In this document: positions 42,180-51,766 of the stretch, piece by piece
How positions within the stretch are numbered: position 1 is the stretch's first letter
Layout of the letters: each line of letters starts with the position of its first letter
DNA from: Alkalispirochaeta americana
Lineage (GTDB): Bacteria > Spirochaetota > Spirochaetia > DSM-27196 > Alkalispirochaetaceae
Length of the DNA: 64,000 nt
NCBI RefSeq assembly: GCF_900156105.1
Contig: NZ_FTMS01000009.1
Span: 62,001 to 126,000, forward strand
Direction of reading: 5' to 3'
The notes under the pieces: model-generated
Told to the model about the DNA's origin: nothing
Seen by the model: the letters and a program-made list of their open reading frames with translations, nothing else
Database searches by the model: none
Made by a program: the position numbers and the translations under genes

Positions 42180-44285
42180 TCAGGATCGGGCGCGATCTCC
42201 CGGCGGAACCACTCCCGCCTCCTCCAGGGAAGCCATGTCTCTCATGACGGCAGCAGCGCTCTCTATCAGAGGCATTGCCAGGGCAGCTCCTGATCCTTCA
42301 CCAAGGCGCAGGGAGAGATCGACCAGAGGCTTCACCCCGAGAAAACCACACGCCGCCCTGTGGCCCGGCTCCACCGAAGCGTGGGATACAATAATATAGT
42401 CCTTCACTGCCGGTTCGATCATGGCGGCTATTATACCGGCGGCAGTCGAGATAAGCCCGTCCAGAACCACCAGAGTTCGTGCGGAAGCTGCCGCAAGAAG
42501 AGCTCCGGCGATTCCACCGATCTCGAATCCTCCCACAGAACGGAGGATATCAAGACCATCCGGGCCCTCCTCCTGGCCTCCTCGGTGGAGCGCTATAATT
42601 TTTTCCAGAACCTCGATCTTTCGCCGCAGTCCTTCGTCGTCCAGACCGGTACCACGGCCTGCCACCTCCTGGGCAGTTTTCCCCGTGGCCAGGGCGATAA
42701 TCGCCGAGGCCGCCGTGGTGTTGCCGATTCCCATCTCCCCGAATCCTGCCAGATCTATCGGTCCATGACGGTCCATCAGTTCCAAAAAGACCTCCCGGCC
42801 CCGCTTGAGCGATTCCATGGCCTGCCGGGAGGTCATGGCTGGCTGGAGAGCGCTGTTTCTGGTGCCCGGGCCGATCCATTTGTTCATGATTTTCCTGTGA
42901 GAGGCGACTGCTCCCCTTACACCCATGTCGACCACGGTCAGATCAAGGCCATGAAGGCGGGAGAGAACGTTGATAGCGGCCCCGCCCCGGGCGAAGGTAT
43001 CTACCATTCGAGCGGTCACCTCGGGCGGATACGCCGAAACGCCCTCCTCGGCCACACCGTGATCGGCAGCAAAGATCACCATAACTTTCCGTCTGACCTG
43101 GGGGTCCAAGGTATTCTGAACCGCGCAGAGCTGGACCGCCAGATCTTCCAGGTCTCCCAGAGCCCCCAGGGGCTTGGCCTTGCGGTCCATGCGGTGCCGT
43201 GCAGCACTTCGGATCGACGCAGACACGGGGAAGATTTTCTGCCCCTCCAAAATATCCCGCGCGCCCGGGCGTTGCTCCGGCGAACCTTCACAGGATATCG
43301 GGCCAACCGGGGGATCGGAGAAAGAATCCCCACAACGTGCCCGGCCAGGCTGAAGAATGTACTTGAGCCTCGTTCCCTGGTACACATCCCGGGCGAGTCG
43401 CGGAAAATCCTCCGGGGAAATCACCTCTTCCACCAGGAGGGCAAAAAACTCTTCCTCCCGGGCAATAAACGCCACGGCCCGTTCCATATCCCGGGGGTGC
43501 AATCCGTAAGTTCCCGCCAGAGCAAGCTCTTTGTAGTGGATGATATTGAGCAGATTTGTGGAAACTGTCTCGTTCTTTGTTATTCCGCTAAAATGGAGGA
43601 GAATTCCTCCTTTCGCAAGCTTGGTGATCCCCGAACAGAACGCCTGATAGTCGGAACAGGCACACACTACTGCCCCGTACCGGCTATTCTGCAGCTCCTT
43701 TCGCACCGGCACCGCAGGAAACCGTCGGGCCACCAGATCTATCTTTTCCTGGCTTCGTTCCAGAATCACCGCTGGAATACCTCGATCCCGAGCCAGGCGC
43801 CAGGCCATGAGACCCAGCGTTCCCGCACCGTAGACCAGCACGCTTCGCTCATCCCCCCTCAGATTATCAAAGGCGTGGAAGATACACCCCAGAGGTTCTG
43901 CAAACGTATAGAGCTCGGGATGCTCCGTGGGAGGAACCGGGATCGTGATAAACGATGACCCCCGGGGAGGGTCAAGAGAGGATGCGAAAGCACCGTCGAA
44001 GTGGAACCCCATGATCCTGATCGTCCGGCACCGCTGCTCCTTTCCCTGACGGCAGTCCCGGCAGTTGCCGCAGGCGATACCCGGCCAAAGTACAAAGCGT
44101 TGCCCCCCTTCCCGGTCCCGCACCACCGCTTCGTGGCCTGGCACGCGAGGCAGGTGAAGATCACGCTGTCCCTCGAGGTAGAGTTTTCCATCGGTACGGC
44201 AAACACCGCAGTACTCCACTTCCAGGGCACCCTGAGGGCACTCGTCCATCTCGGCCTGACCGATCCCCGTCATGACAAGTCTCAT
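42180..44285 (-). CDS. Fusion of a zinc-dependent (MDR) alcohol dehydrogenase with CobT
   Basis: 701 residues in one uninterrupted frame. Residues 1-315 are a medium-chain dehydrogenase: catalytic-zinc site CGVC (Cys26/29) and GHE (51-52), structural-zinc cysteines at about 72, 75, 78 and 86 (ACGNCRDCRQG), and NAD-binding GAGTLG (about 153). Residues 320-701 are CobT, which moves phosphoribose from nicotinate mononucleotide to the lower-ligand base of cobamides: KPLGALGDLEDLAVQL, FAADHGVAEEGVSAYP, ARGGAAINVLSR, GNTTAASA, ASVEPGHRAA and catalytic Glu663 in GEGSG. ATGA overlap with the upstream TrpD-like gene shows coupling. The fusion suggests that the dehydrogenase works on the ligand base or its alcohol precursor, which is inference. 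Confidence 0.87.
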   Translation of the reverse strand: MRLVMTGIGQAEMDECPQGALEVEYCGVCRTDGKLYLEGQRDLHLPRVPGHEAVVRDREGGQRFVLWPGIACGNCRDCRQGKEQRCRTIRIMGFHFDGAFASSLDPPRGSSFITIPVPPTEHPELYTFAEPLGCIFHAFDNLRGDERSVLVYGAGTLGLMAWRLARDRGIPAVILERSQEKIDLVARRFPAVPVRKELQNSRYGAVVCACSDYQAFCSGITKLAKGGILLHFSGITKNETVSTNLLNIIHYKELALAGTYGLHPRDMERAVAFIAREEEFFALLVEEVISPEDFPRLARDVYQGTRLKYILQPGRARCGDSFSDPPVGPISCEGSPEQRPGARDILEGQKIFPVSASIRSAARHRMDRKAKPLGALGDLEDLAVQLCAVQNTLDPQVRRKVMVIFAADHGVAEEGVSAYPPEVTARMVDTFARGGAAINVLSRLHGLDLTVVDMGVRGAVASHRKIMNKWIGPGTRNSALQPAMTSRQAMESLKRGREVFLELMDRHGPIDLAGFGEMGIGNTTAASAIIALATGKTAQEVAGRGTGLDDEGLRRKIEVLEKIIALHRGGQEEGPDGLDILRSVGGFEIGGIAGALLAAASARTLVVLDGLISTAAGIIAAMIEPAVKDYIIVSHASVEPGHRAACGFLGVKPLVDLSLRLGEGSGAALAMPLIESAAAVMRDMASLEEAGVVPPGDRARS

Positions 44286-45520
44286 GGTCTTTCTCCCGAA
44301 GCAAGGCCTGCCAAGGTGCGAAGTCTTCGGAGTCTGGCAGCACCCCTCTGAGGATCGCTGTTCTGGGCGCGGACCCAGGAATCAAGCCGATCGAAGGCAG
44401 CTCCGGACTCGATCGCCTCCCGGGCCAGTATGACTCCTTTCGAAAGATCCCGGGCTTTTCCGGCAACGTAGAGAAGGCACGAGGCGTTCAGAAGAACTGC
44501 TTCAATTCTGGCTGAAACATCGACTCCCAGAATGGTTCGAACAAAGCGGCCCGCCTCCTGGGAAAGGTCCCCCGAGGGAGCAATCTCCCGGGGGTCGTGC
44601 ACGGCCAGGCCAGCATCTCCGGGCCGAAAGGAATAGACCTTCAGGGGGCCCTGGTCACTGAACTCGGCACACCAGGTTGTTCCACACACCGAGGCCTCGT
44701 CCATGCCGTGAAAAGAGTTATCGATTTCTCCGTATAGAACCATCCCCCGGTGATATCCGATTTGCCGCATCAGCTCGGCCACGGGTTCCACCAGTTCCCG
44801 GGCGTAGACACCGCGCACCCCGATTTTCGGCATCACGGGGTTACAGAGGGACGCCGCAATGTTCAGGCAAGAACCGAAGGAAATTTGCGAGAGAATCCTC
44901 CCCAGCGCCTGGGGGTGTATGGCGGGGCTCATTCCGTTAAAGAGGCCAATGCCGGCTGTGGTGACACTACGGAGGACCATCGAAACAGGCACATCGGGAT
45001 CGACCCCCAAGGCTTCGGCGATATCTACCGTTCCGCAACGGGAGGTAATGGACCGCGCGCCGTGGCGGGCCAGAGAAACTCCACAGGCGGCAGCCACTAC
45101 TGAGGCGGCCGTACTGATGTTGAACGTCTTGAAGGAATCCATTCCCGTACCGCAGTTCTCTACCACCTTCAGGCTGAGGAAATGCTGCTGAACGTCAGGA
45201 GGCTCTTTCTCCAGGGGCTTTACCGTATCCAGTTCGTAGATAACCTGCCAGGCCGCCGCCAACTCCTGCAAAGCCTCTCCCTTGGCCGCCAGGGCACCAA
45301 GAAAAGCGCCTTGATGCATCTCGGTCACCCGGGAAGAGAGGACTTCCCGAAAGGCCTCCCGGGCCGTCCCGAAGTCCAGATCTTCCCGGCCGATCAACCG
45401 GGAGACGAGCGCTCCAAAGGCCCGGTCTCCCATGGGTGCACCCTCCAGACCCTCGAGACCCTCCGACATCTTGATTACATCTGTCATGGCCGACTCCATC
45501 GGCCCTTCTATCTTCTCCAT
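44282..45520 (-). CDS. TrpD-like phosphoribosyltransferase with altered acceptor site
   Basis: 412 residues from the ATG at 45520, chosen because GGAGAA lies 6 nt upstream. The fold of anthranilate phosphoribosyltransferase is clear: PRPP loop CGTGMDSFKTFNIST (124-137; TrpD has GTGGD), RHGARSITSRCG (152-163), and the region GVYARELVEP. The anthranilate-binding arginine of TrpD (in PVRR or PVRQ) aligns with Leu210, and the following GPL of NxLGPL is AAS. This argues against anthranilate as acceptor. No other trp gene is near. It is translationally coupled to the MDR-CobT fusion, so it may make a phosphoribosylated or other precursor for that enzyme. An EGL repeat near residue 20 comes from a tandem 9-bp unit. 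Confidence 0.82.
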   Translation of the reverse strand: MEKIEGPMESAMTDVIKMSEGLEGLEGAPMGDRAFGALVSRLIGREDLDFGTAREAFREVLSSRVTEMHQGAFLGALAAKGEALQELAAAWQVIYELDTVKPLEKEPPDVQQHFLSLKVVENCGTGMDSFKTFNISTAASVVAAACGVSLARHGARSITSRCGTVDIAEALGVDPDVPVSMVLRSVTTAGIGLFNGMSPAIHPQALGRILSQISFGSCLNIAASLCNPVMPKIGVRGVYARELVEPVAELMRQIGYHRGMVLYGEIDNSFHGMDEASVCGTTWCAEFSDQGPLKVYSFRPGDAGLAVHDPREIAPSGDLSQEAGRFVRTILGVDVSARIEAVLLNASCLLYVAGKARDLSKGVILAREAIESGAAFDRLDSWVRAQNSDPQRGAARLRRLRTLAGLASGERP

Positions 45521-45657
45521 GGCTGCTTCTCCATAGCTGACTCCCCGGGTTGACACTGTAGTGGATAAACCCCAAGAAGGCCAGAAGATCCTCCTCGAAA
45601 ACACGGCCGACGTCACGACAGATTGTCCACCCCGGGAATGAGTGATAATCTTCCGGT

Positions 45658-48156
45658 ATGAAACAGGTTGCACCCACCCTGGCCCTTCTTCTGGGGCTGA
45701 CAGTTTTTTTCCCCTGGGTGGCCCCGGCATCCCCGGGCTATTCTCTCTATAATCCAGCCTGGGGCGGGCCAGCCCTTCAGGATGAACTCTTTACGCCACT
45801 GATAAATCCCGCTGCCCTGGCACAGGGCAAGGCCAGCGGATTCGGCTTCGCCCTGCCCCTGAACGAGAATGATGCTCCGGGGCAGAAAGACTTCGGAGAA
45901 GAGTACCACCTGCTTCTGAATGCGTCCTTCGGAGGTTATGCCCTGGGCTACCAGGATTCAACCTTTACCCATCTAATCTCGGGAGCCCTCCCTCTGGGGC
46001 CCTACCTCTCTCTGGGCTATTCCTGGTCCTGGGAAGAGTCCTCGTTCACCGACGGTCATTACCAGGCAGGGATGCTCCTGCGCCCGGGCAAGGCCCTCTC
46101 GCTGGGTGCGGTCTACCGGGATCTCCCCGATGATCCACTTCTGGAAGCGGGGCTGGGGTTCCGCCCTCTCTGGTTCAACGATCACTGGGGTACACGCCTT
46201 ACCCTGGATGGGAATATCCGGTGGATTCCGGACCAGAGTGACTTTGACGTCTCAACAGCATCCATCACGGTGGAGGTTCTTGACGGTCTGCGGCTCTCGG
46301 CCGGTTACGACCACCAGGAAGAGACCCTTTCGCTGGGGGCCCGCTTCAACCTTCGCCAAAGCGAGACCGGAACCTCTGCTGCCGTGAAGAACTCCGGGAA
46401 GGAACTCTCGAACAGTATGGGTTACGGTTTCTTTCGCGCAACCCGGCGCCACACCGTCCTGGAGAGAAGGGGTTCCGAGGTGATCGAATACGACCGAACA
46501 GGCACAATCACTTCCCATCCCCGGGTCCACCGTTTCTCCCAGCCCCATCTGCCTCTGGAGACTCTCATAAACGATCTTGAACGGTTCCGGGATGATCCTT
46601 CCGTGGGGGCAATTCTTGTGAACGGCACCTATCTTCAGGCTCCTCTGGCCTATGTGAGCGAATTGCTGGAGGCGTTCAACCGACTGCGCCTCCAGGGCAC
46701 GCAGATTTTCTTCTACTTTGACTGGGCCGATCCCGTGGCCTATCTTCTTGCTGCGGCAGTGTCGGATCAGGTCTTTTTTCACCCCACGGCAGTGCTGGAT
46801 CTGCGAGGTTTTGCCTACAGCGGCGTCTACCTGGGACAGTTTTTGCAAAATTACGGCATCCAGATTTACAACTATCGCAGTCACGAGCACAAAACAGCCG
46901 GAGATAGCCTCAGCGAAGCGGCCATGACAGAAGCAGAACGCGAGGGTTGGGAAATTCTCCTGGAAGACCTGGCAGATATGTACAACGAACTTCTGGCGGC
47001 GGCACGAAAACCACACCTTCCGAAGGATGCGGAGGAAATTGTTGCGGACGGCCCCTATCTCACGGCTCAGGGAGCCCTCGAGGCGGGATTGATCGACGGG
47101 ATACTCTATCCCGACCAATTGCAGGAAACAATTTTTCTGGCCGCGCCGGGAACAGAGCGATGGCGAAAGCCGGACAGAACTCGCCGCCCCCCCCTGGCTT
47201 GGGGCCCAGAGGGCGGTGCTCTTATCCAGGTCATTCACGGTGTGGGGCCTATCATTCCGGGAGAGGCAATTGCGGGAGAGTCCATCGGAGGAGAATCATT
47301 CTCCCGGGCGATTCGTGAGGCCCGGGAGAACCCTTTTGTTCAGGGTATTATTCTCCGCATTGAGACAGGAGGGGGCGCGATTACTGCCTCGGATCAAATT
47401 GCCCGGGAGGTTTCCCTGGCCCGTGCCGCAGGAAAGCCCGTGGTGGTATCCATGGGAAGCATTGCCGCCTCGGGGGGCTATTACATCTCGGCCCCGGCAT
47501 CGCATATCGTGGCGAACCCCGCTACCATCACCGGATCTATCGGCGTTGTGGCGATACAAGCCGACATGGAAGCTCTCCTGGAGCGCTTTGCAATTGGAAC
47601 CGGCACGGTACGTACTGCTCCAAAGGCTGATTTCGGTTCGATCCTGCGGGCTCCCTCACCGGAGGAGCAAGACCTCTGGCGGGCCTACATCGACGACGGC
47701 TACCAACGCTTTATCGATATTGTAGCTGATTCGCGCCCCCTTTCACGGGAGGAGGTTCACCAGGTTGCCCAAGGAAAAGTCTGGACGGGACGCCAGGCTC
47801 TGGATCAAGGGTTGGTCGATTCCCTGGGGGGGCTCTCCCAGGCGGAGCGGGTCATGGCCCAACTTCTGGACTCGTCCCTGCCCCTGCGGAGCATTCACAC
47901 CGTCCCGGGAAACACCCGGTTTGATCTCAACCAGGCCCTGGGCGTCGCCGGAGGAGGCGGGTCCTCCAGTCTTGGACGAAACAGCCTGGCAGGGTTGAGC
48001 CCGGCACGCATACCACCAGTCCGACTGGGACCTGGCCGCCCGCTCTCGAGAGAGCTGGCCGAGACACTGGCGGAGCTGCAATTACTGGCAGCCCTGGAGG
48101 GGGCACCCCTGTATCTCATGCCCTACGGTGTGCCAGGGGTCACATCACCGCGCTAG
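45658..48156 (+). CDS. SppA-type S49 protease with an N-terminal outer-membrane-like barrel
   Basis: 832 residues. A signal peptide (1-25) is followed by about 210 residues of alternating amphipathic strands (SFGGYALGYQDSTFT, LSLGYSWSWEESSF, LDGLRLSAGYD) resembling an outer-membrane or PorV-like barrel. From about 285 two S49 domains follow. The catalytic lysine is Lys412 (YRSHEHKTAG) and the nucleophile Ser605 (MGSIAASGGYYIS), 193 residues apart, as in E. coli SppA (200). It would cleave signal peptides or misfolded envelope proteins, perhaps at the outer membrane instead of the inner. A GGGS-like linker and about 70-residue tail end it. An eight-C tract lies at about 47187-47194. No SD; GATAAT ends 8 nt before the ATG. 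Confidence 0.85.
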   Translation: MKQVAPTLALLLGLTVFFPWVAPASPGYSLYNPAWGGPALQDELFTPLINPAALAQGKASGFGFALPLNENDAPGQKDFGEEYHLLLNASFGGYALGYQDSTFTHLISGALPLGPYLSLGYSWSWEESSFTDGHYQAGMLLRPGKALSLGAVYRDLPDDPLLEAGLGFRPLWFNDHWGTRLTLDGNIRWIPDQSDFDVSTASITVEVLDGLRLSAGYDHQEETLSLGARFNLRQSETGTSAAVKNSGKELSNSMGYGFFRATRRHTVLERRGSEVIEYDRTGTITSHPRVHRFSQPHLPLETLINDLERFRDDPSVGAILVNGTYLQAPLAYVSELLEAFNRLRLQGTQIFFYFDWADPVAYLLAAAVSDQVFFHPTAVLDLRGFAYSGVYLGQFLQNYGIQIYNYRSHEHKTAGDSLSEAAMTEAEREGWEILLEDLADMYNELLAAARKPHLPKDAEEIVADGPYLTAQGALEAGLIDGILYPDQLQETIFLAAPGTERWRKPDRTRRPPLAWGPEGGALIQVIHGVGPIIPGEAIAGESIGGESFSRAIREARENPFVQGIILRIETGGGAITASDQIAREVSLARAAGKPVVVSMGSIAASGGYYISAPASHIVANPATITGSIGVVAIQADMEALLERFAIGTGTVRTAPKADFGSILRAPSPEEQDLWRAYIDDGYQRFIDIVADSRPLSREEVHQVAQGKVWTGRQALDQGLVDSLGGLSQAERVMAQLLDSSLPLRSIHTVPGNTRFDLNQALGVAGGGGSSSLGRNSLAGLSPARIPPVRLGPGRPLSRELAETLAELQLLAALEGAPLYLMPYGVPGVTSPR

Positions 48157-48171
48157 GTGTGCCGGGTAGCA

Positions 48172-50214
48172 TCACCTGATCTTGAACTGCCTGACCATGG
48201 CCCGAAGTTGCTCGGCCTGGGCGTTGAGCTCTTCCGATGCGGCGGCGCTTTCTTCGGCCGTGGCGGCGTTCTTCTGAACCACCAGGTCCAGATCCCGGAT
48301 CGTCCTGGCGATCTGGGCCGCCCCGCTATCCTGTTCTGCTGATGCCGTACTGATCCCCTGGACCAGTTCCGAAGTCTGCAGGATATCAGGCAGCATCTGC
48401 TCAAGCATTGCACCGGCCCGTTCTGCAACATCCACCGAGACCCTTGCCAGGTCGGTGATCTCGCCCGCTGCGTTCTGGCTTCGCTCTGCCAGCTTTCGGA
48501 CTTCCGATGCCACCACGGCGAATCCTTTACCCATATCGCCTGCCCGGGCTGCCTCGATAGCTGCATTCAAAGCAAGCAGATTGGTCTGGCGGGCAATCTC
48601 CTGGATGATCATTATTTTTTCGGCAATGCTCCGCATGGCTCCAACGGTCTCCCGCACCGAAGCAGCACCCTCCCGGGCGAGGTCTGCAGAATTGACTGCG
48701 GCCTCTTCGGTTTTTCGTGCACTTTCGGCGTTTTTCCTGATAAGGGAGGTCATCTCCGCGATGGAAGCAGAAACTTCCTCCACCGACGCAGCCTGTTCTG
48801 TGGCACCCCGAGAGGTCTGGTCCGCAACAGCGCTCATCTGCGTGCTGGCCGAGGCTATCCCCTCGGCGTTGGTAAAAATTGCGCTGATAAGGGTCTGCAA
48901 TTTCCCGACAAAAATATTAAAGTGCCTTGCCATTTCCCCGGTTTCATCGCCACTCGTTGCAAGGAGCCTCCTGGTCAGATCCCCTCCACCCGAAGAGATA
49001 TCCTTGAGAATTTCTACAGTTCGGCCGATAGGCTGTACGATACCGTGGGAAAGGACAAACCAGATGAGGGTCACGCCAGCCATAGACAGAGCCAGCACCA
49101 GGACCATCACAGATCGACTCCTGGCGTTGGCCGCCTGAATTGCGTGAACGCTCTTCAGGAACTCGTCGTCCCAGGTTCCTGCGCCGATTATCCACTGCCA
49201 GGGCTCAAAGAATCCAAGGCTTACTGTTTTCTGCCGGGGGTGGGGATCTCCCGGATTCTGCCAGGGATAATGGGCCTGCGTAAAATCCCCTGGATCCAGA
49301 CCCAGACTGCTTCGGACCATGTCCTGGATGAAAAAGTTTCCCTCGGCATCCCTGGCTTCCCAGAGATTCTCGCCGTCTCGCTCTCCGTTATGAGAGATAA
49401 CGTAGGTGCCCTGGGGATCAATGACAAAGACGTAGCCCGTCTCGCCGACGGTGATGTCCATGATCTCTCTGCGCAGACTTGCTGCGCTCTCCTCCGGTAC
49501 CCCGACATAGAGGACACCGATCACGTCTCCGGTACTATCCAGGATAGGCTCATAGGCGGTCACATACCACCTGTTAACCACGAAGGCCCGGCCAGTATAG
49601 GGTTCTCCGGCCAGGACTGCGGCCAGAACAGGGTTCTGCACCCCGTCAGGACCAATAGCAGGAATATAGGTGCCAATAGCTCGCTTGTTCTCCAGGGTTT
49701 CCACGTTGGTGGCGACACGCAACATATCGCCCCTTTCGTTCATCCGCTGAAAGATGGTACAGGTCCCCCCCACGAGCTCACGCACCCGGTCCACCACAGG
49801 CGAAAGTCTGGCAATGTCGGCGTTCTGGCCCAACCAGACATCACCGACCATCATTTTTGGAAGAATCTCGATGGACTGTGCCCGGGCAAGCTGGTTGCTG
49901 GCCTGCCATGTCACGGTTTCCTCAGCAAAATGAACCTCCCCGGCCTGTGCAAGAATATCGCGAGCCACGTTCAGGTCGTAGGAGACTTTTTCCTCCAGAA
50001 CTTCCTGCTGGGTGGCAAGCATGGCAATGACCCCGGATACGATGGCTTCCTGTCCCTCCTGAGCCAGCCGGAAGGTCTCCTCCTGGGCAATCCCTTCCAC
50101 CTCTGCGGCCTGCCAAAGTGCAACGCCACCGATGGACAGGGCCGTGAGAACCGTCGTGACCACGCCAGAAAGAACAAGCTTCCTGCCAATGCCCATATTT
50201 TTCCAGATCACCAT
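48172..50214 (-). CDS. Methyl-accepting chemotaxis protein with Cache sensor
   Basis: 680 residues from the ATG at 50214 with AAAGGAGG. Transmembrane helices at about 12-32 and 375-398 flank a large Cache_3-Cache_2-type periplasmic sensor with [19 protein letters not shown] and [20 protein letters not shown] domain and a methyl-accepting signalling domain follow, with the kinase-binding hairpin tip [27 protein letters not shown]. It should sense a small organic ligand and control CheA, and so flagellar reversal. The C-terminus ends without a CheR-docking pentapeptide. No che gene is present in the window. Confidence 0.92.
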   Translation of the reverse strand: MVIWKNMGIGRKLVLSGVVTTVLTALSIGGVALWQAAEVEGIAQEETFRLAQEGQEAIVSGVIAMLATQQEVLEEKVSYDLNVARDILAQAGEVHFAEETVTWQASNQLARAQSIEILPKMMVGDVWLGQNADIARLSPVVDRVRELVGGTCTIFQRMNERGDMLRVATNVETLENKRAIGTYIPAIGPDGVQNPVLAAVLAGEPYTGRAFVVNRWYVTAYEPILDSTGDVIGVLYVGVPEESAASLRREIMDITVGETGYVFVIDPQGTYVISHNGERDGENLWEARDAEGNFFIQDMVRSSLGLDPGDFTQAHYPWQNPGDPHPRQKTVSLGFFEPWQWIIGAGTWDDEFLKSVHAIQAANARSRSVMVLVLALSMAGVTLIWFVLSHGIVQPIGRTVEILKDISSGGGDLTRRLLATSGDETGEMARHFNIFVGKLQTLISAIFTNAEGIASASTQMSAVADQTSRGATEQAASVEEVSASIAEMTSLIRKNAESARKTEEAAVNSADLAREGAASVRETVGAMRSIAEKIMIIQEIARQTNLLALNAAIEAARAGDMGKGFAVVASEVRKLAERSQNAAGEITDLARVSVDVAERAGAMLEQMLPDILQTSELVQGISTASAEQDSGAAQIARTIRDLDLVVQKNAATAEESAAASEELNAQAEQLRAMVRQFKIR

Positions 50215-50391
50215 AGTCTCTGTCCTCCTTTATTGGTTGCCTCTTGCCTCGCCAGGCACCAGAAGTCAGGATATTACATGCAGATGCAGAGACAATGCGA
50301 TTGTACCTGAACAGTGTCGTCGAATTACTCCAATAGTGCAACATATGGAGCGTTTCACAGGCAAAAAACTCAAATTCTTTCTAACCCATTA

Positions 50392-51690
50392 CTAATCAAG
50401 CCCCTTCCCCGGAGATGGTTCCGAAGGATTTTCGGAATCTTCCACAGACGGTTCTTTGCGAGGACGGAGCCCTCCTGCATGACAGCGACCGTGGAAAAAA
50501 GAGAGGCCTCCCTGGGAGGTCTCTCGGTAGCGTTCGTTCATATCCCGACCAGTCTGGGCCATGGTCTGCACCACCTCGTCGAAGGTAATCCGGTGACGCC
50601 CGTCGGAGAGAAGCACGTAAGAAGCACAATCCAGCGCCCGAACCGAGGCGATCGCATTCCGCTCTATGCAGGGGATCTGGACAAGCCCTGCCACAGGATC
50701 ACAAGTCAGCCCCAGATGGTGCTCCATCCCCATCTCGGCGGCGTACTCAATCTGGTGAGGCGTGCCTCCCAGCAATTGCGCTGCCGCTCCAGCTGCCATA
50801 GCGCAGGCTGTACCGACCTCACCCTGGCACCCTACTTCAGCCCCCGAGATTGAGGCGTTTTGTTTTACGATGTTACCGATAATCCCTGCCGTTGCGAGGG
50901 CGTTCAGGATACGTTCATCGCTCAGGCGGTTTTGTTTCTTCAGATAGTAGAGGACCGCCGGAAGAACTCCCGCCGAGCCGCAGGTGGGGGCAGTGACGAT
51001 CTGGCTACAGGCAGCGTTCTCCTCGGAGACAGCAAGGGCATAGGCAAAAAGCTGCCCTGTGACATTCAGGTAACCCTTGGCGCTTTGGGCGCGAGCGTAA
51101 TAGGCTGCGGCTTTTCGCGGAAGCCTGAGTCCTCCCGGAAGGGGCCCCTCCGTTTCAAGACCCCGGCGGATCGCCTCCTGCATCACCTGCCAGACCCGAG
51201 CCAAATGGTCGCGGATTCCGCTCTCCTCATGACGATCCACGTATTCCCACAGCTGGGCCCCTTCCTGATCCGCCATAGCCAGGACCTCTTCCATGGACAA
51301 GAAAGGATAGACCGGAACAGAAGGATTTGCTTCATGAGCAGAGCCGGGGTCTTCGACCACAGCTCCGCCACCGATGCTGAAGACAGTCCGCGTTCTCAGA
51401 AGGTCTCCCTGAGGCGAAAGCGCCTCCAGGGTCATCCCGTTGGGGTGTTGTGCCAGGACAACCTGGGGTTTCCAAAGAAGTTCTGTTCGTTCCCGCCCGA
51501 GAGCATCCAGGATTGCAGCATCGGTCATATGCCCCTTTCCCGTGGCCGCCAGACTTCCGTAGAGCGTTACCCGGTACCGCTCACGAGGGGCCCCTTCGAG
51601 ACAAAAGCTCTCCGCCGCCGACCGGGGCCCCATGGTGTGACTGCTGGACGGCCCGTAGCCGATCCGGTATAGTTCTCGTAGTGATTGCAT
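50392..51690 (-). CDS. sdaA: L-serine dehydratase, iron-sulfur type (single chain)
   Basis: 432 residues from the ATG at 51690 (AAGGG 5 nt before). The beta-type N-terminal half begins with YRIGYGPSSSHTMGP and the alpha half includes TAPTCGSAGVLPA, NASISGAEVGCQGEVG and MEHHLGLTCDPVAGLVQIPCIERNA, with the three cysteines that hold the [4Fe-4S] cluster. It deaminates L-serine to pyruvate and ammonia in the cytoplasm. It is the fused two-domain form as in E. coli. It overlaps no neighbour and is 76 bp from the divergent YgiQ start. Confidence 0.93.
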   Translation of the reverse strand: MQSLRELYRIGYGPSSSHTMGPRSAAESFCLEGAPRERYRVTLYGSLAATGKGHMTDAAILDALGRERTELLWKPQVVLAQHPNGMTLEALSPQGDLLRTRTVFSIGGGAVVEDPGSAHEANPSVPVYPFLSMEEVLAMADQEGAQLWEYVDRHEESGIRDHLARVWQVMQEAIRRGLETEGPLPGGLRLPRKAAAYYARAQSAKGYLNVTGQLFAYALAVSEENAACSQIVTAPTCGSAGVLPAVLYYLKKQNRLSDERILNALATAGIIGNIVKQNASISGAEVGCQGEVGTACAMAAGAAAQLLGGTPHQIEYAAEMGMEHHLGLTCDPVAGLVQIPCIERNAIASVRALDCASYVLLSDGRHRITFDEVVQTMAQTGRDMNERYRETSQGGLSFFHGRCHAGGLRPRKEPSVEDSENPSEPSPGKGLD

Positions 51691-51766
51691 CCTTTCCCTT
51701 TCTGAAGGAGACCCCTGAAGCCGGGAGAGAGCCTGAGGCCCTTCTGGAATCGGATTATACCACTTC

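Noticed and set aside
42360-43958. Plus-strand open frame of 532 codons
   Set aside because: Antisense to the MDR-CobT fusion, with no recognisable motif.
45521-45657. Cobalamin riboswitch ahead of the TrpD-like/CobT pair
   Set aside because: The intergenic space is only 137 bp and I found no B12-box-like sequence.
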